The translations under genes and the position numbers were made by a program. Of a stretch of DNA of 64,000 bases, positions 11,260 through 21,428 are shown one piece after another. The stretch is from Voacanga thouarsii (taxonomy: Eukaryota; Streptophyta; Magnoliopsida; Gentianales; Apocynaceae). The first letter of the stretch is position 1; each line of letters starts with the position of its first letter. The notes below the pieces were generated by a model that had not been told where the DNA came from, did not search any database, and saw nothing but the letters and a program-made list of their open reading frames with translations. The stretch spans positions 3,255,001 through 3,319,000 of the forward strand of contig JANUWF010001783.1 of the NCBI GenBank assembly GCA_026120185.1, given 5' to 3'.

Positions 11260-12525
11260 TTAGAAGGTAACAGAAAGAAAATTAGACACACAAATGGCAG
11301 GCATACAAACATATGCATGCATAAAGAGGTCAAAGGAAGATATCAGAAAATCAAAAAATAAGCATATGTCATCTTCTGCCCCTTTGTCTACCCCCTCCTC
11401 CTTCGCAATTTCAGCAATCCCTTCAACTTCAACGACACCATTGACTATTTCATATCTCCGGTCAATTTCATTCTTGCCCAAATAGATGTCTTCTTCGCAC
11501 GTCTGCACCATGCTTGCATCTGCTATTGGGAACAAGTTTGTATTGACTAAGGTTTCCTCTCGTTTATCAGCAAATCTTACCCTTCCCTCTTGCAAAGCCT
11601 TCTGTATTGTATTCCTAAAAACCACACAGCTATTAGTATTATGGGAAAATAAATTATACCACTTACAGTATTTATTGTCCTTCAATTCCTCTAGCCCTGG
11701 GACCTTGTGACCGAAAGGTAGACAAATATGTTTATCTTTGACCATTTGATCAAAGATTTGCTCAGTCTTGGATATATCGAATGTGTATATGGATGGACTT
11801 GCAGGAAAAGCTTCCTCATTCCTTTTATCAGGCTTAAAAAAAAGACAAATGTAAGATGCACCTTTTACTAATTCTACTGCCATCACATCTAGCAATTGTT
11901 CTTCCTCATTATTGATAACATCATCCACTATTGATATCACGGTTTGTCCTTGAGAAAGCTTAACTGACCGCCTTTTCTCTTTTTCCCTGATCATTTCTTC
12001 TATTTTGACAGCCTAAGACAGCAAACGGGATAGATCAGAAAAATCATATAGGATAAGGTGCTTTTTGAGTTGCGGATGCATTCTACTGATGGCTATCCAG
12101 GTACACTCCATTTTTGACATTTGGGTGGTGCATTTGGCCTTAGTTTGCTGAAAGCGATTGATGAATTCTGCGACGCCTTCGGATGATCTCTGCTTAACTG
12201 CCAAAAGATCACCTATAGACACCTCAGGTGCCGGTTTAAAGAAATGCTCATGAAAGATTCATTTCATATCGACCAATGAGTGCACGGAACCGAGTATCAG
12301 GTTTGCATACCAAGTAAACGTCACCCCTGTTAAGAATAAAGAGAATAACTGCAATTTATGCCAATCGCTATTACCAAACTCTCCACATTGTGCTGTGAAC
12401 CTCCATATATACTCCATAGTTGACTTGTTATCCTCTCCAGAGAATTTGGAAAACTCAGGCAACTTAAAACCTCGTGGTAGTACTATCATAGAGTCTACCC
12501 ATTCTGGGTACAGCTTCTGATACAT
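11260..12525 (-). pseudogene. Ty3/gypsy gag relic, copy A
   Basis: Read from 12525 downwards. The first block (12525-12259) has LYPEWVDS...LPRGFKLPEFSKFSGEDNK and a W-H-L-L-F-S-L-F-L-T-G-like capsid core, the retrotransposon gag signature. A second block (12222-12013) has VAEFINRFQQTKAKC and RMHPQLKKHLI. The third (11994-11260) has IREKEKRRSVKLSQ and KYCKWYNLFSHNTNSC..FRNTIQKALQEGRVRF, the conserved zinc-knuckle-like end of gag in this lineage. Frames change between blocks and stops separate them. There is no protease, RT or integrase downstream; homology fades near 11460 and the NAP1 relic follows. The same blocks recur at 51986-52644. Confidence 0.8.
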
Positions 12526-13396
12526 TGGTCGGTCTCTGGCTTATCGATGCAATGCCTCCGTTATTGAGCCAACATCAGCTGATGGCATTGGCTATTGAGT
12601 TTGCACGGGGGAACCTACCATAGTAAGTCGAGAACTATGTCTAGGGAATGAAGCCATCTCAGGATACCCTGCCCCTTGCATTGGATAAACTGTCGCAGTA
12701 ACGGGATACATAATCGGGACAGTTGCAATGTAGCTTTAGGGTCCTCCGTACGAAGAGCCAACATTCGTGTTTAGGGTAGCATTCTAGTAGTAGAACACCT
12801 GTGCTCCCATCGACACCTGGGTCCCTACGATCGGATATGGTGGAATTCTTCCTAGAAAAGGTTCCATAGGAATCACGCCGGGTGCATTTAACCCCGGATT
12901 CCCTTGGTGCCTCTCGGGTATTAGCATAGATTGCTCTTGGCGCAACAATTGTACCGACCCATAAGAAGGTGCAACAATGGATGAGAGGGAGGACACACAC
13001 CTACCTGAGGTGCCCAATGAGCATTTTACCTTTATTCAAAATTATGAAGCTTGTTCTGAAGCAAATGTAGGAATACTGTGGCGAACTGAAGAATAAAGCT
13101 CTGAATGAGTTCACCTGTACACAGCTCCATAGCTTGTCGTATGGCGGTTAGAGAAGTGGGTGTCAACTGGGACACCTGGGGAGGTGACGAAGTCTGCACG
13201 CCTTGTTGCTCAGGGAAGGTAACCTAGGTGCTCTCGGAAATCATCATTGCAGGATCAAAAGCCCTCCCGTAAAGTTCAAATAGTAGGCCAATTGAATGAA
13301 TCCGATGAAGGCTCTGAGGATTGTTGCTGAGAATTAGCTATAATGCGTCCTGAATGCAATTGTATGCAACAACTACCCTTTGTGTCTCATTGGGCG
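12526..13396 (-). pseudogene. Gypsy copy A, gag N-terminal and leader region
   Basis: Continues the relic towards its LTR. Short minus frames (12659-13000, 12784-13017) are Pro/Gly/Tyr-rich and broken by stops. The same order and similar wording is seen in copy B at 52640-53870, so this is element sequence, not host sequence. The primer site should lie just below 13397, where the minus strand reads CGCCCAATGAGACACAAA. In copy B the equivalent is CGCCTGGTGGAACCAAAG. I do not identify the tRNA. Confidence 0.6.
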
Positions 13397-14103
13397 TGTC
13401 AATTTATATTGCCTTACAAAAAGGGAGCCGATGAAAATGTCGATCGGCTGGTCTTCCGATAAACATAAAAAGTCTAATGGAAAGATGAATGGATGAGTCG
13501 GACCTTTTAAAAGATATAGGTTCCTTGAACTTACTATAGAAAGGGTCTAAGTAAGCAGACATATTGCATGTGAAAGCAAAATGGAACTGAACACAATACA
13601 TTTTGATTAAAATGATGAATGAATACAGAACACTGGAATTGATAATCAAAGCAACATCAAACGGAAAATTTGTAATCAAAAGAGTAAAGAAAACTGTAAA
13701 GCAAACGTGAACAAAGCTGTAAATAAAAGCAGTGAAGAAAACTGTAAAAAATACGAAAAAGAAAAGGAATTGAAAACTGAAAAATTTTGGTAATTTGGTT
13801 TGAGATGAGTGGTGGTATCCTTCAATCTGGGATTCCTGCTTGCTTTATACTTGCTGTGGCGCAGCAGTGGACTTTCAAACGTAGAGAAGATCCTGCTTCG
13901 TGGCCCGTCCTTGGAGGTTGAGAACGGTAATGTCTTGCCGATTGTGCCGAGGTGTGCAGGTAATGGCTCATTGGCTCTTGGTTCCAATGTTGATCAGGTA
14001 TAGCCGCTAAGGATTTTCCTTGTCATTATCCATTTGGCAGAATTCATATCGGCTTCGGTTGAAAGTTACCGTTATAACAGATCAGCTAAAAATGACGTCA
14101 ACA
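13397..14103 (-). mobile_element. Gypsy LTR, copy A
   Basis: A 707-bp LTR of the gag-bearing element to its left. On the minus strand it opens TGTTGACGTCATTTTTAG and closes AATTGACA. It aligns with 53874-54529 (copy B) and 47913-48637 (copy C), sharing blocks such as CTTACTATAGAAAGGGTC and the GTTACCGTT(A/G)(T/C)AAC segment near its right end. No partner LTR lies at the other end of the relic. A (TG)n run directly abuts 14103. Confidence 0.8.
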
Positions 14104-14105
14104 TA

Positions 14106-14140
14106 TGTGTGTGTATGTGTGTGTGTGTGTGTGTGTGTGT
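14106..14140. repeat. (TG)n microsatellite
   Basis: TG dinucleotide run with one interruption (TATG), beginning two bases after the gypsy LTR terminus. Confidence 0.95.
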
Positions 14141-15100
14141 ATTTCATCGTCTTTTATTTTACTTTTTATTCATACAATTCCGATATTGGAAAGGTCAACT
14201 TGGCAGCACCTTCTGTGTTTTCTACGCCTCGTCCAATTAATAATTCAAATATAACTCTGATTTTAAAAAAAAATGCTTTAAAAATTTATACATTATACAT
14301 TATATATAGTACTTTTTAGATATTTATAAACAATGTGATGTAAAAGCAAAAAAAAAAATGTATTAAAAAATATTTCAAATATAAAAAGAGCGTAATTTTA
14401 TTTGTGATTTATAAAAAATTAAGTTAATTTAAGTTTTTTTCTCACTCGAACAAGTAAAAATTTTATATTTTATACATTAAATATGGTACTTTCTAGAAGT
14501 TAAAAACTTTTAATAATATAATGTTGAAGCAAAAAGGATAATTACATACTAAGAAATATTTTAAATATAAGAAATGGTGTAATTTTACATGTAATTTACA
14601 ACAAATAAATCTGAAAAAAGAAAATTATGTGATAAGAAATATTTCAAATAAAAAATGAGTATGATTTCTTGAATTGTATCGATACTATTGCATGAAAATT
14701 GAGAAAATGACAAATATCAAACATCAAAATATTTCGATTTGATATATGTTCTCATATGCCGCTACTTAGCTTAAAGAGGTGTGATTTTAAAATTTTTATA
14801 ATCCAAGGTGATTTTCCAATTATTTGCCTTTACCTTGCATTTTTTTTCATGCATGTTGAAAACAATTTGGAGTTCTTCACTTGGTGTAATTGTACTATTT
14901 ATTAGTTTGGATTGAAGAAGGTTTTGGTCATGTAATTCTAACTATTTTTATTTTTTTAAAATATATATTTCAATATATTTTTCAATTTTGTTTATCTTAG
15001 AAAACCTAAAAGAATAGCCTACTCCAATTGGAAGGATTTAAGATTGTGCGTACGTATCGTAGGGTTATATTGAAATTCAACTCAATAATTGCATAGCAAA

Positions 15101-15102
<2 letters not shown>
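14141..15102. other. AT-rich spacer
   Basis: Very AT-rich. Imperfect duplications of an AAATATTTCAAATATAAAAA-type phrase occur around 14360, 14550 and 14640. The apparent frames at 14020-14319 come from the adjacent LTR and TG run. No gene seen. Confidence 0.6.

Positions 15103-15143
<41 letters not shown>
15103..15143. repeat. (TA)n microsatellite, left edge of viral block
   Basis: About 41 bp of uninterrupted TA. Pararetroviral coat-protein sequence (inverted) begins immediately at its right edge. A matching (TA)n lies at 20667-20708 on the other side of the viral block. Confidence 0.95.
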
Positions 15144-15145
<2 letters not shown>

Positions 15146-16117
15146 AGTTTTGCCAGGTTTAGATGATTTGGGCTTTGGTTTAGGAGGAGGAAGAGCCACA
15201 TATTTAGAAGAATGGGTCGGATACCTAGTTTTCCTAAATTTGGACTTACTTCTATAATAAGTGGGCTTGGGCCTATAATGTTTCTTCCTATGAGGTTTGG
15301 ACTGACAAGAGGGTAGGCCGAATTATTCACAGAATGAACCCAAATCATGCCGTCTTTGGCTAATTGCCTTAACATTTTGTCTTGGCGACAGACTTTGAGG
15401 GCAACTTGTTGAATTTGACTGGTTAATTGGCCAAAGGTAATTGTGTTGTAAGGTATAACACCGCTATACTGGGTTTGAAGTTCCTCTCTGACTAAGTCAC
15501 GAAGGGATTTGGGAAGGCCATCTAGGAATTTTTCTTTCCAATACTGACTGTTTCCATCAGGTCTGGCATATATGCGAGTAAGGAAGGTATCCTTATACCA
15601 TTGAAAGTCAGACAGAGTTTTGCATTTGAGATTGTTAAGGATCTCAGTGGATTTTTATCGGAAAATACCTGGGTTTCCTATAAAGGTTTTGACCATAGTG
15701 AAAATCAGTGTTGACACTGCATCTGGGATAGTTTCACCATTTTGGAGAATAGGTTGGCCATTTGCATCTGTTTTGACAGCATGCAAAATCTCATGTTTGT
15801 CAGAGTCAGTAAGACGTTCATCCCACCAACCTTTTAGTTGACCTGTGAATCCTGCTATCAACACATGCGCTGATAACTGATCAAAACTACCATGGGTGGT
15901 TCTATAAGCTGTGGCTACCATAGTCATCTGCTGGAATTTGGCCATGATATTGTATTCGGACTGTCCATCTATGTTCCATTCATAGATGTGATTGGCATTG
16001 TAAGAATTTTGCAATATTGCTGGACTCTCTTCTAAGGCTATATCAGGATGGGTAGCTCTAGAATAGTAGAGTTTTTGGGGATTTCGCCAATTTGGTCGTC
16101 CTAATTGAAGAGGAGAA
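15144..16117 (-). pseudogene. Pararetroviral coat protein fragment, inverted
   Basis: Minus-strand frames give coat-protein core sequence. The part at 15655-16118 includes NANHIYEWNIDGQSEYN, then LIAGFTGQLKGWWDERLT and a TDSDKHEIL stretch. A further part at 15144-15620 corresponds to the RYPTHSSKYLALP-like basic region upstream of the zinc finger. The left break lies just before the finger, exactly at the (TA)n. The right break at about 16118 joins head-on to a forward copy of the finger. One stop lies near 15655. It is nearly identical, in inverted orientation, to 19939-20412 over its first 465 bp. Confidence 0.8.
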
Positions 16118-17390
16118 ATTTCAAAAGACAAGTCAAAAACTATTACTTGTTTCAAATGTGGCAAAATGGGTCACATGGCCCGTTATTGCAGAGTTTCAAA
16201 AAGGATCCATGAACTTTCATTGGATCAAGATGTACTTGATAAAATTCAGAATCTTTTTCTTTCTGAATCTGAGTCCGAGTCAGACCAAGCTGATGTTGAA
16301 TATGATCAGCAATTCAATTAAATCCAAGATGATGACTATTTGTCTTCTTCATCATCATCCTCATAATCTGAAAATGATCAGCCCTCAATCAATGTCCTTA
16401 CTAAAGAACAAGATCTCCTTTTAGAATTAATAGGAAATCTTCCTGATAATTCCAGCAAAAAAGAATATCTGGAACGGTTTAAACAAACCTTTCAGCCATT
16501 AACTTCTTCAAAACCCAATCCTTTTGACAACCATTCTAGAATTGTCAACACCTACAATATCACAGATATCCTCAAAAGGTTTCCTGCCAAACCTCAAAAA
16601 TCTGTAACTATTCAAGATCTTCAGTCAGAAATTGCTATTCTGAATGAAGAAATTAGAGATATAAAAGCCTCTCAAGAATTGGACAGATTAGTTCTTCACC
16701 AACTCTGTTCAAAAGACGACAAAACTGTACCCCCAAAAACTGAAACTTCAAATGATCAGGAAACTAACCAGTTCCTGAATCATCTTTCAAAGATATCCAT
16801 TCAAAGATGGCATATTAAGATTACTCTAGTAATCAACAATTCTTTTACTCTAGAAATCCCAGCTCTTTTAGATACTGGAGCTGATCTCAATTGCATCCAA
16901 GAAGGATTTATTCCTACTAAGTTCTTTGAAAAAACCAAAGAAAGTCTTAGGTCAGCCAATGGTAGGAAACTAGGAATTAGTTTCAAACTTTCTGATGTTG
17001 AGGTAAAACATTCTTCCCTGTCTGTTATGACCTCTTTCCTTCTGGTCAAAGATATCACTAATCCTATGATATTGGGTACACCTTTCATTCAACAGATCAT
17101 TACTTTCATGGTTCTCAAAAATGGTATCCAAGTAACTCACTTGGATCAACAAAGTATTATTCCCTTCGATAGACCTCCTATTGAAAAACAACTCCAATTT
17201 TTGGAAAACAAACAGTCTCAAATAAATTTTCTCAAAGAAGATTTAGCCTTCCAAAGACTCCAGCAGCAGTTGCAAGAATCAATTATCAAATCTAGAATCA
17301 AATCTCTGGAAACCCATATCCAGAAACATCTTTGTTCTGATCTTCCTACTGCCTTTTGGCACAAGAAACAACATATTGTCAGAATGTTCC
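16118..17390 (+). pseudogene. Pararetroviral coat finger plus aspartic protease
   Basis: The plus strand opens with a CFKCGKMGHMARYC zinc knuckle (CX2CX4HX4C, near 16148-16190), followed by an acidic/serine stretch with stops near 16320 and 16364. A linker then leads to the protease: LLDTGADLNCIQEG (near 16866-16907) is the D-T/S-G active site and MILGTPFIQQ (near 17068) the C-terminal flap-side motif. The open frame from 16679 runs through the protease and a coiled, Gln/Lys-rich tail (EKQLQFLENKQSQ...). It then passes without a stop into movement-protein sequence. In intact relatives the protease is followed by reverse transcriptase, so this junction is abnormal. Confidence 0.8.
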
Positions 17391-19053
17391 GATCTCCCTC
17401 CTCCTCCTCTTCTTCTTCATCTTCTCCTTATCCGATCTCACCCTTTCTTTCCTCAAAAATCAAAGAAGAAATCCACTTCTCTGATCTACAACAATCAATA
17501 GACAATTGGAAAATACCCAAGTTTTCCGACAAAGAAATTTACAAAAATCCGAGATGGTCACTTAGCAGTGACTATGTCATCCAAACTGTTGAAGAAACAA
17601 TTGAAATAAATTCTGATAGTAAGGAAATCAAACTTCTTACTCCAAGTGTTCTGGCCAAGTTCAGACACAAATACAAATACCTCCACTTCGGTCTTGTCCA
17701 GATCGGAGCCAAGCCATTGTCTAGAGAAGGATTAGACACTTCTCTTCTATTATGTCTAAGGGACACCCGATGAACTTCAATGACTCCCTATTAGGTATGG
17801 TAGAAACCAGTCTTTGCAATGGACCAGTTTATTTTGACTGTTTTCCAAACTTCACTGTCTCTCTTCAAGATAGGAACCTCTTAGATTCCCTAACCTTAAA
17901 TGTCCAGACTGCAAACTACAAAATCAAAACTGGATCACTTCCAGTAGCCATTCTTTACAGAATTCAATATAAGGCTATGAATTCTGCATTTAACACTGGT
18001 GCTATGAAAGTCTCAAATAAAGGAGAGATGATCTTGTTCCAAACCAATCTCACCAGATCCCATCTTTCAATCCCAAAACCTATCTCTTGGCAAGAGGTCA
18101 ACCTTCCTTCAAATTGGCTCCTAACAAGAGCTACTCCTTCTGAAAAACCTGAGAACACTACGGTCTCAGAAATTCATCAATCTCCTTCTGGAAATGTCAA
18201 AATAACATTCCAGAGATCTCTCAGCCAAAGGATATCATATCCCCCCTCAACTGTTGCATCTCGAATAGGTGCATTGTCTAGGTTTCAACCACCTAGACAT
18301 TCCACATCTTCTGTAGCAACACAGCTACAGGATGTTGATCAAGATCTGAGGATCCCTCAGGCCAGGTATGTTGCACAGCCTGAGTTTGATGATAATCCTT
18401 CATCTCCTACCCATTCTGCTATGATTGGAGACCTCAATGTTTTACAAAAAGAATTTGTCATTGAAAAAGAACAATTAAGAAAAGAATTCTATTCTCCTCC
18501 AAACATTTTAAAAAGAAAATGGTTTTTCGAAAACTATCAAGAATCTGATAGACAACAGATCCAAGATAAATATTACAACTTTTTAAATTCTATTGATAAG
18601 CAAATTGATTTCTTTTTGTGGTTTAAAGCTTATACTTCAATCAACAAAATTGATTATCCTTTTGCTAGTTCTGTTAATGTTTCAAAAACATGGCAGACAT
18701 CTCAGGGAACCAGTATTTCATCTGAACTCCCTCCAAATCAAAATTTCAAAATTCAAATCGGCACAGAAACTATTACTGCTGCCCCTTTCAAACGAAAATT
18801 AGATACTGATGAGGCAGTATCAGCAAAAGATATTCAAAACTTAGTTGATCAAAACAATTACACAAATAAGTATTTACAAACAATTGGTGAATACTTGATT
18901 TCAAAACCGACTGTCTCCACTCCGAGTATCTCTACTCCCGCAACTTCCATTCCTTCTATTTCTCCAACAATTCCATTATTCAAACCATATGAAATTCCTC
19001 CTCAATTTCATAAAGAAATTCAAAGCAAATCTGTTGCTCCTCCACTTCTCTGA
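17391..19053 (+). pseudogene. Pararetroviral movement protein and following linker
   Basis: From about 17391 the frame that began in the protease reads a Ser-rich stretch, then a 30K-superfamily movement protein N-terminal part (YLHFGLVQIGAKPLSREGLD). Near 17750 the frame slips, and the rest follows from 17752: LCNGPVYFDCFPNFTVSL, KTGSLPVAILYRIQYKAMNS and IPKPISWQEVNLPSNW. The movement domain ends near 18130. The remaining 300 codons, with a Lys/Glu-rich coiled part (LQKEFVIEKEQLRKEFY) and a Ser/Thr/Pro-rich tail, look like the variable linker between movement and coat domains. The frameshift at the protease-movement join and the stop at 19051 break the polyprotein. Movement proteins of this class enlarge plasmodesmata for virus spread. 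Confidence 0.75.
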
Positions 19054-19640
19054 CTCCCATATGAGCCTGATTTTGATGAAAAGTCTATCTCTACTATAGC
19101 TAGACCAATCCAAATGAATCATGATTTGACTTCTCTCTGTTAAAAAGAAATTGACGATCTTCTTCAAAAGAAAATTATTGTTCCCAGTACATCTTCTTGG
19201 AGCTGTGCTGCTTTCTATGTTCACAAAAATGCTGAAATTGAGAGAGGAGTTCCTCGACTTGTAATTAATTACAAGCCTCTCAATACAGCACTCCGGTGGA
19301 TAAGATATCCTATCCCCAACAAAAAAGATTTAAATTCAAATTGATCCTAGGGATCGATACAAAACTGCATTTACTATTCCATTTGGTCAATACGAATGGA
19401 ATGTAATGCCTTTTGGATTAAAAAATGCCCCTTCTGAATTTCAAAGTATTATGAATGACATTTTCAATCATTTTTCCCAGTTCATCATTGTTTACATAGA
19501 TGATGTTCTAATCCTTTCAAATGATTTGGAGCAACATTTTAAACATCTCCATGTTTTATCCCAAATCATCAAACATCAGGGTCTAGTTCTTTCAAAAACA
19601 AAATCCATTGAGACTGTTTGTTTTCCAAAAATTGGAGTTG
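19054..19640 (+). pseudogene. Pararetroviral reverse transcriptase, internally deleted
   Basis: Fingers/palm segments are recognisable: RPIQMNH...LTSLC, a stop at about 19141, then SWSCAAFYVHKNAE, GVPRLVINYKPLN and RYPIPNK (to about 19333). A deletion and frame change then remove the first catalytic-aspartate segment. Sequence resumes at YKTAFTIPFGQYEWNVMPFG and FQSIMNDIFNHFSQFIIVYIDDVLI, with the YIDD catalytic box near 19495-19506. It stops at CFPKIGVVFQ, where an inverted protease fragment takes over, so the thumb/connection and RNase H are absent. Confidence 0.8.
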
Positions 19641-19934
19641 TTTTTCAATAGGAGGTCTATCGAAGGGAATAATAATTTGTTAATCCAAGTGAGTTACTTG
19701 GATACCATTTTTGAGAACCATGAAAGGAATGATCTGTTGAATGAAAGGTGTACCTAATATCACAGGATTAGTGATATCTTTGACTAGAAGGAAAGAGGTC
19801 GTAACAGACAGGGAAGAATGTTTTACCTCAACATCAGAAAGTTTGAAACTAATTCCTAGTTTCCTACCATTGGCTGACCTAAGACTTTCTTTGGTTTTTT
19901 CAAAGAACTCAGTAGGAATAAGTCCTTCTTGACT
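19641..19934 (-). pseudogene. Pararetroviral protease fragment, inverted
   Basis: Minus strand repeats about 290 bp of the protease seen at roughly 16895-17185 with few differences. It gives the MILGTPFIQQ-side sequence and the region following the active site, but the break falls just after the DTGAD box, so the active site itself is missing. Both edges are abrupt joins to forward-oriented viral pieces. Confidence 0.8.
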
Positions 19935-20662
19935 TTCGATGGTATAAGGATACCTTCCTTACTCGCATATATGCCAGACCTGATGGAAACAGTCAGTATT
20001 GGAAAGAAAAATTCCTAGATGGCCTTCCCAAATCCCTTCGTGACTTAGTCAGAGAGGAACTTCAAACCCAGTATAACGGTGTTATACCTTACAACACAAT
20101 TACCTTTGGCCAATTAACCAGTTAAATTCAACAAGTTGCCCTCAAAGTCTGTCGCCAAGACAAAATGTTGAGGCAATTAGCCAAAGACCGCGCCCAAAGA
20201 CGGCATGATTTAGGTTCATTCTGTGAACAATTCGGCCTACCCTCTTGTCAGTCCAAACCTCATAGGAAGAAACATCATAGGCCCAAGCCCACTTATTATA
20301 GAAGTAAGTCCAAATTTAGGAAAACTAGGTATCCGGCCCATTCTTCTAAATATCTGGCTCTTCCTCCTCCTAAACCAAAGCCCAAATCATCTAAACCTGG
20401 CAAAACTCCATTTTCAAAAGACAAGTCAAAAACTATTACTTGTTTCAAATGTGGCAAAATGGGTCACATGGCCCATTATTGCAGAGTTTCAAAAAGGATC
20501 CATGAACTTTCATTGGATCAAGATGTACTTGATAAAATTCAAAATCTTTTTCTTTCTGATTCTGAGTCCGAGTCAGACCAAGCTGATGATGAATATGATC
20601 AGCAATTCAACCAAATCCAAGATGATGACTATTTGTCTTCTTCATCATCATCCTCAAAGATA
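19935..20662 (+). pseudogene. Pararetroviral coat protein fragment, forward
   Basis: Plus strand begins with RWYKDTFLTRIYARPDG-like capsid sequence, continues through DLVREELQTQYNGVIPYNT and a stop near 20123. The frame from 20165 carries the basic region, the CFKCGKMGHMAHYC zinc knuckle (near 20440-20482), and the acidic SDSESESDQADDEYDQ stretch ending in a serine run. A serine codon run then merges into AGATAGATA and (TA)n. The finger part is a direct repeat of 16118-16370. Confidence 0.8.
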
Positions 20663-20665
20663 GAT

Positions 20666-20666
<1 letters not shown>

Positions 20667-20708
<42 letters not shown>
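20667..20708. repeat. (TA)n microsatellite, right edge of viral block
   Basis: TA dinucleotide run preceded by three GATA units, in direct contact with the end of the viral coat-protein sequence. Confidence 0.95.
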
Positions 20709-20710
<2 letters not shown>

Positions 20711-20778
20711 AAGTTGCGGAAGCCCCCCATTATGACACTTGGCAGCAGTTGAAGCAGTTAAATTGAAGTTGTGAAAGT

Positions 20779-21040
20779 GCCACGTGGCATGGCCTTTCTC
20801 AACTTTCATCCTTCCACATGCCGCCTTCAGCTCCCGTTTCTTGTAGAAGACAGTTGAACATACCCTCACTTTCATTCTTGGCTCCTCGATTTCATCTCTG
20901 CATTAAATTGCTATTAAATCTCCCGAAAGTCGAAGCATCTGAAGAAGATGAAGTTGCAACAAGCAGATGAAACGCCTTATAGCTTGGGTAAAATTCCTAT
21001 TCTTTATGGATGTTTCTGAGTCCATTTCTCTATATAAATA
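20779..21040 (+). promoter_or_regulatory. Promoter-like region with G-box and TATA box
   Basis: GCCACGTGGC (20779-20788) is a perfect palindrome containing the CACGTG G-box bound by bZIP/bHLH factors. TATATAAATA (21031-21040) is a good TATA box, placing a start near 21065, upstream of the ATG at 21124. Whether it belonged to the frame at 21124, to the PPR relic or to neighbouring repeat sequence is unknown. Confidence 0.45.
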
Positions 21041-21123
21041 CGTGGGGTTTCTATTAAAAGATTATGAGTTGAGAAAATGTAGTTATAGTAAAGCATCAAA
21101 GAGTCCTTTTTAGGAGAGGGTTT

Positions 21124-21384
21124 ATGGAATTAACAGAGTACATAGCTTTTAGTTTTTTAAAGAAGGGTTCTTCTAGAGATAGGGTGTATTACGAGGTGGA
21201 GTATGAGAAGGACGGTAGGGAAAATGGTTTCTCTAATGGGTCTAAGAAAAATCAGAGAGGGGATGGCATTGCTAGTGGTGGTGGTGGTTGTTATGGCGAT
21301 GGGTCGGGGGAGTTTTGGTTGATATGTACAAATCTTGATTTTTCTTCCCACCCCTTGAATAATTGCAGGTTGAAAGTGATTTGA
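21124..21384 (+). CDS. Small open frame of unknown function
   Basis: An 86-codon frame following the TATA box at 21031. The product has a charged middle (YYEVEYEKDG), a Gly-rich run (GGGGCYGDGSG) and no signal peptide or known domain. An acceptor-like TTGCAG lies at 21364-21369 inside it, so the true exon may end earlier. I do not recognise it. It may be the disconnected first exon of a decayed gene or a chance frame. Confidence 0.25.
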   Translation: MELTEYIAFSFLKKGSSRDRVYYEVEYEKDGRENGFSNGSKKNQRGDGIASGGGGCYGDGSGEFWLICTNLDFSSHPLNNCRLKVI

Positions 21385-21428
21385 GGGATTACACTTTTAT
21401 GGAGCCCTGAATCAACCTATAAACTAAA

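Larger units (their letters stand above)
15144..20662. mobile_element. Endogenous pararetrovirus mosaic (Caulimoviridae)
   Basis: A 5.5-kb block built from pieces of a plant pararetrovirus genome in mixed order. Left to right: coat protein (inverted), coat-protein zinc-finger end and protease (forward), movement protein (forward), reverse transcriptase (forward, with an internal deletion), protease fragment (inverted), coat protein (forward). A single long polyprotein with a 30K-type movement protein, a CX2CX4HX4C coat finger, a DTGAD protease and a YIDD RT resembles petuvirus or florendovirus organisation. RNase H is not seen. The ends are inverted duplicates of each other (15144-15608 versus 19939-20412). 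It sits inside a (TA)n tract, a placement described for florendoviruses and other endogenous pararetroviruses. Stops, frameshifts and rearrangement make it non-functional as it stands. Confidence 0.85.

Noticed and set aside
14020..14319. Two overlapping plus frames with Cys/Val runs
   Set aside because: The runs are translations of the (TG)n microsatellite, and the rest is LTR sequence.
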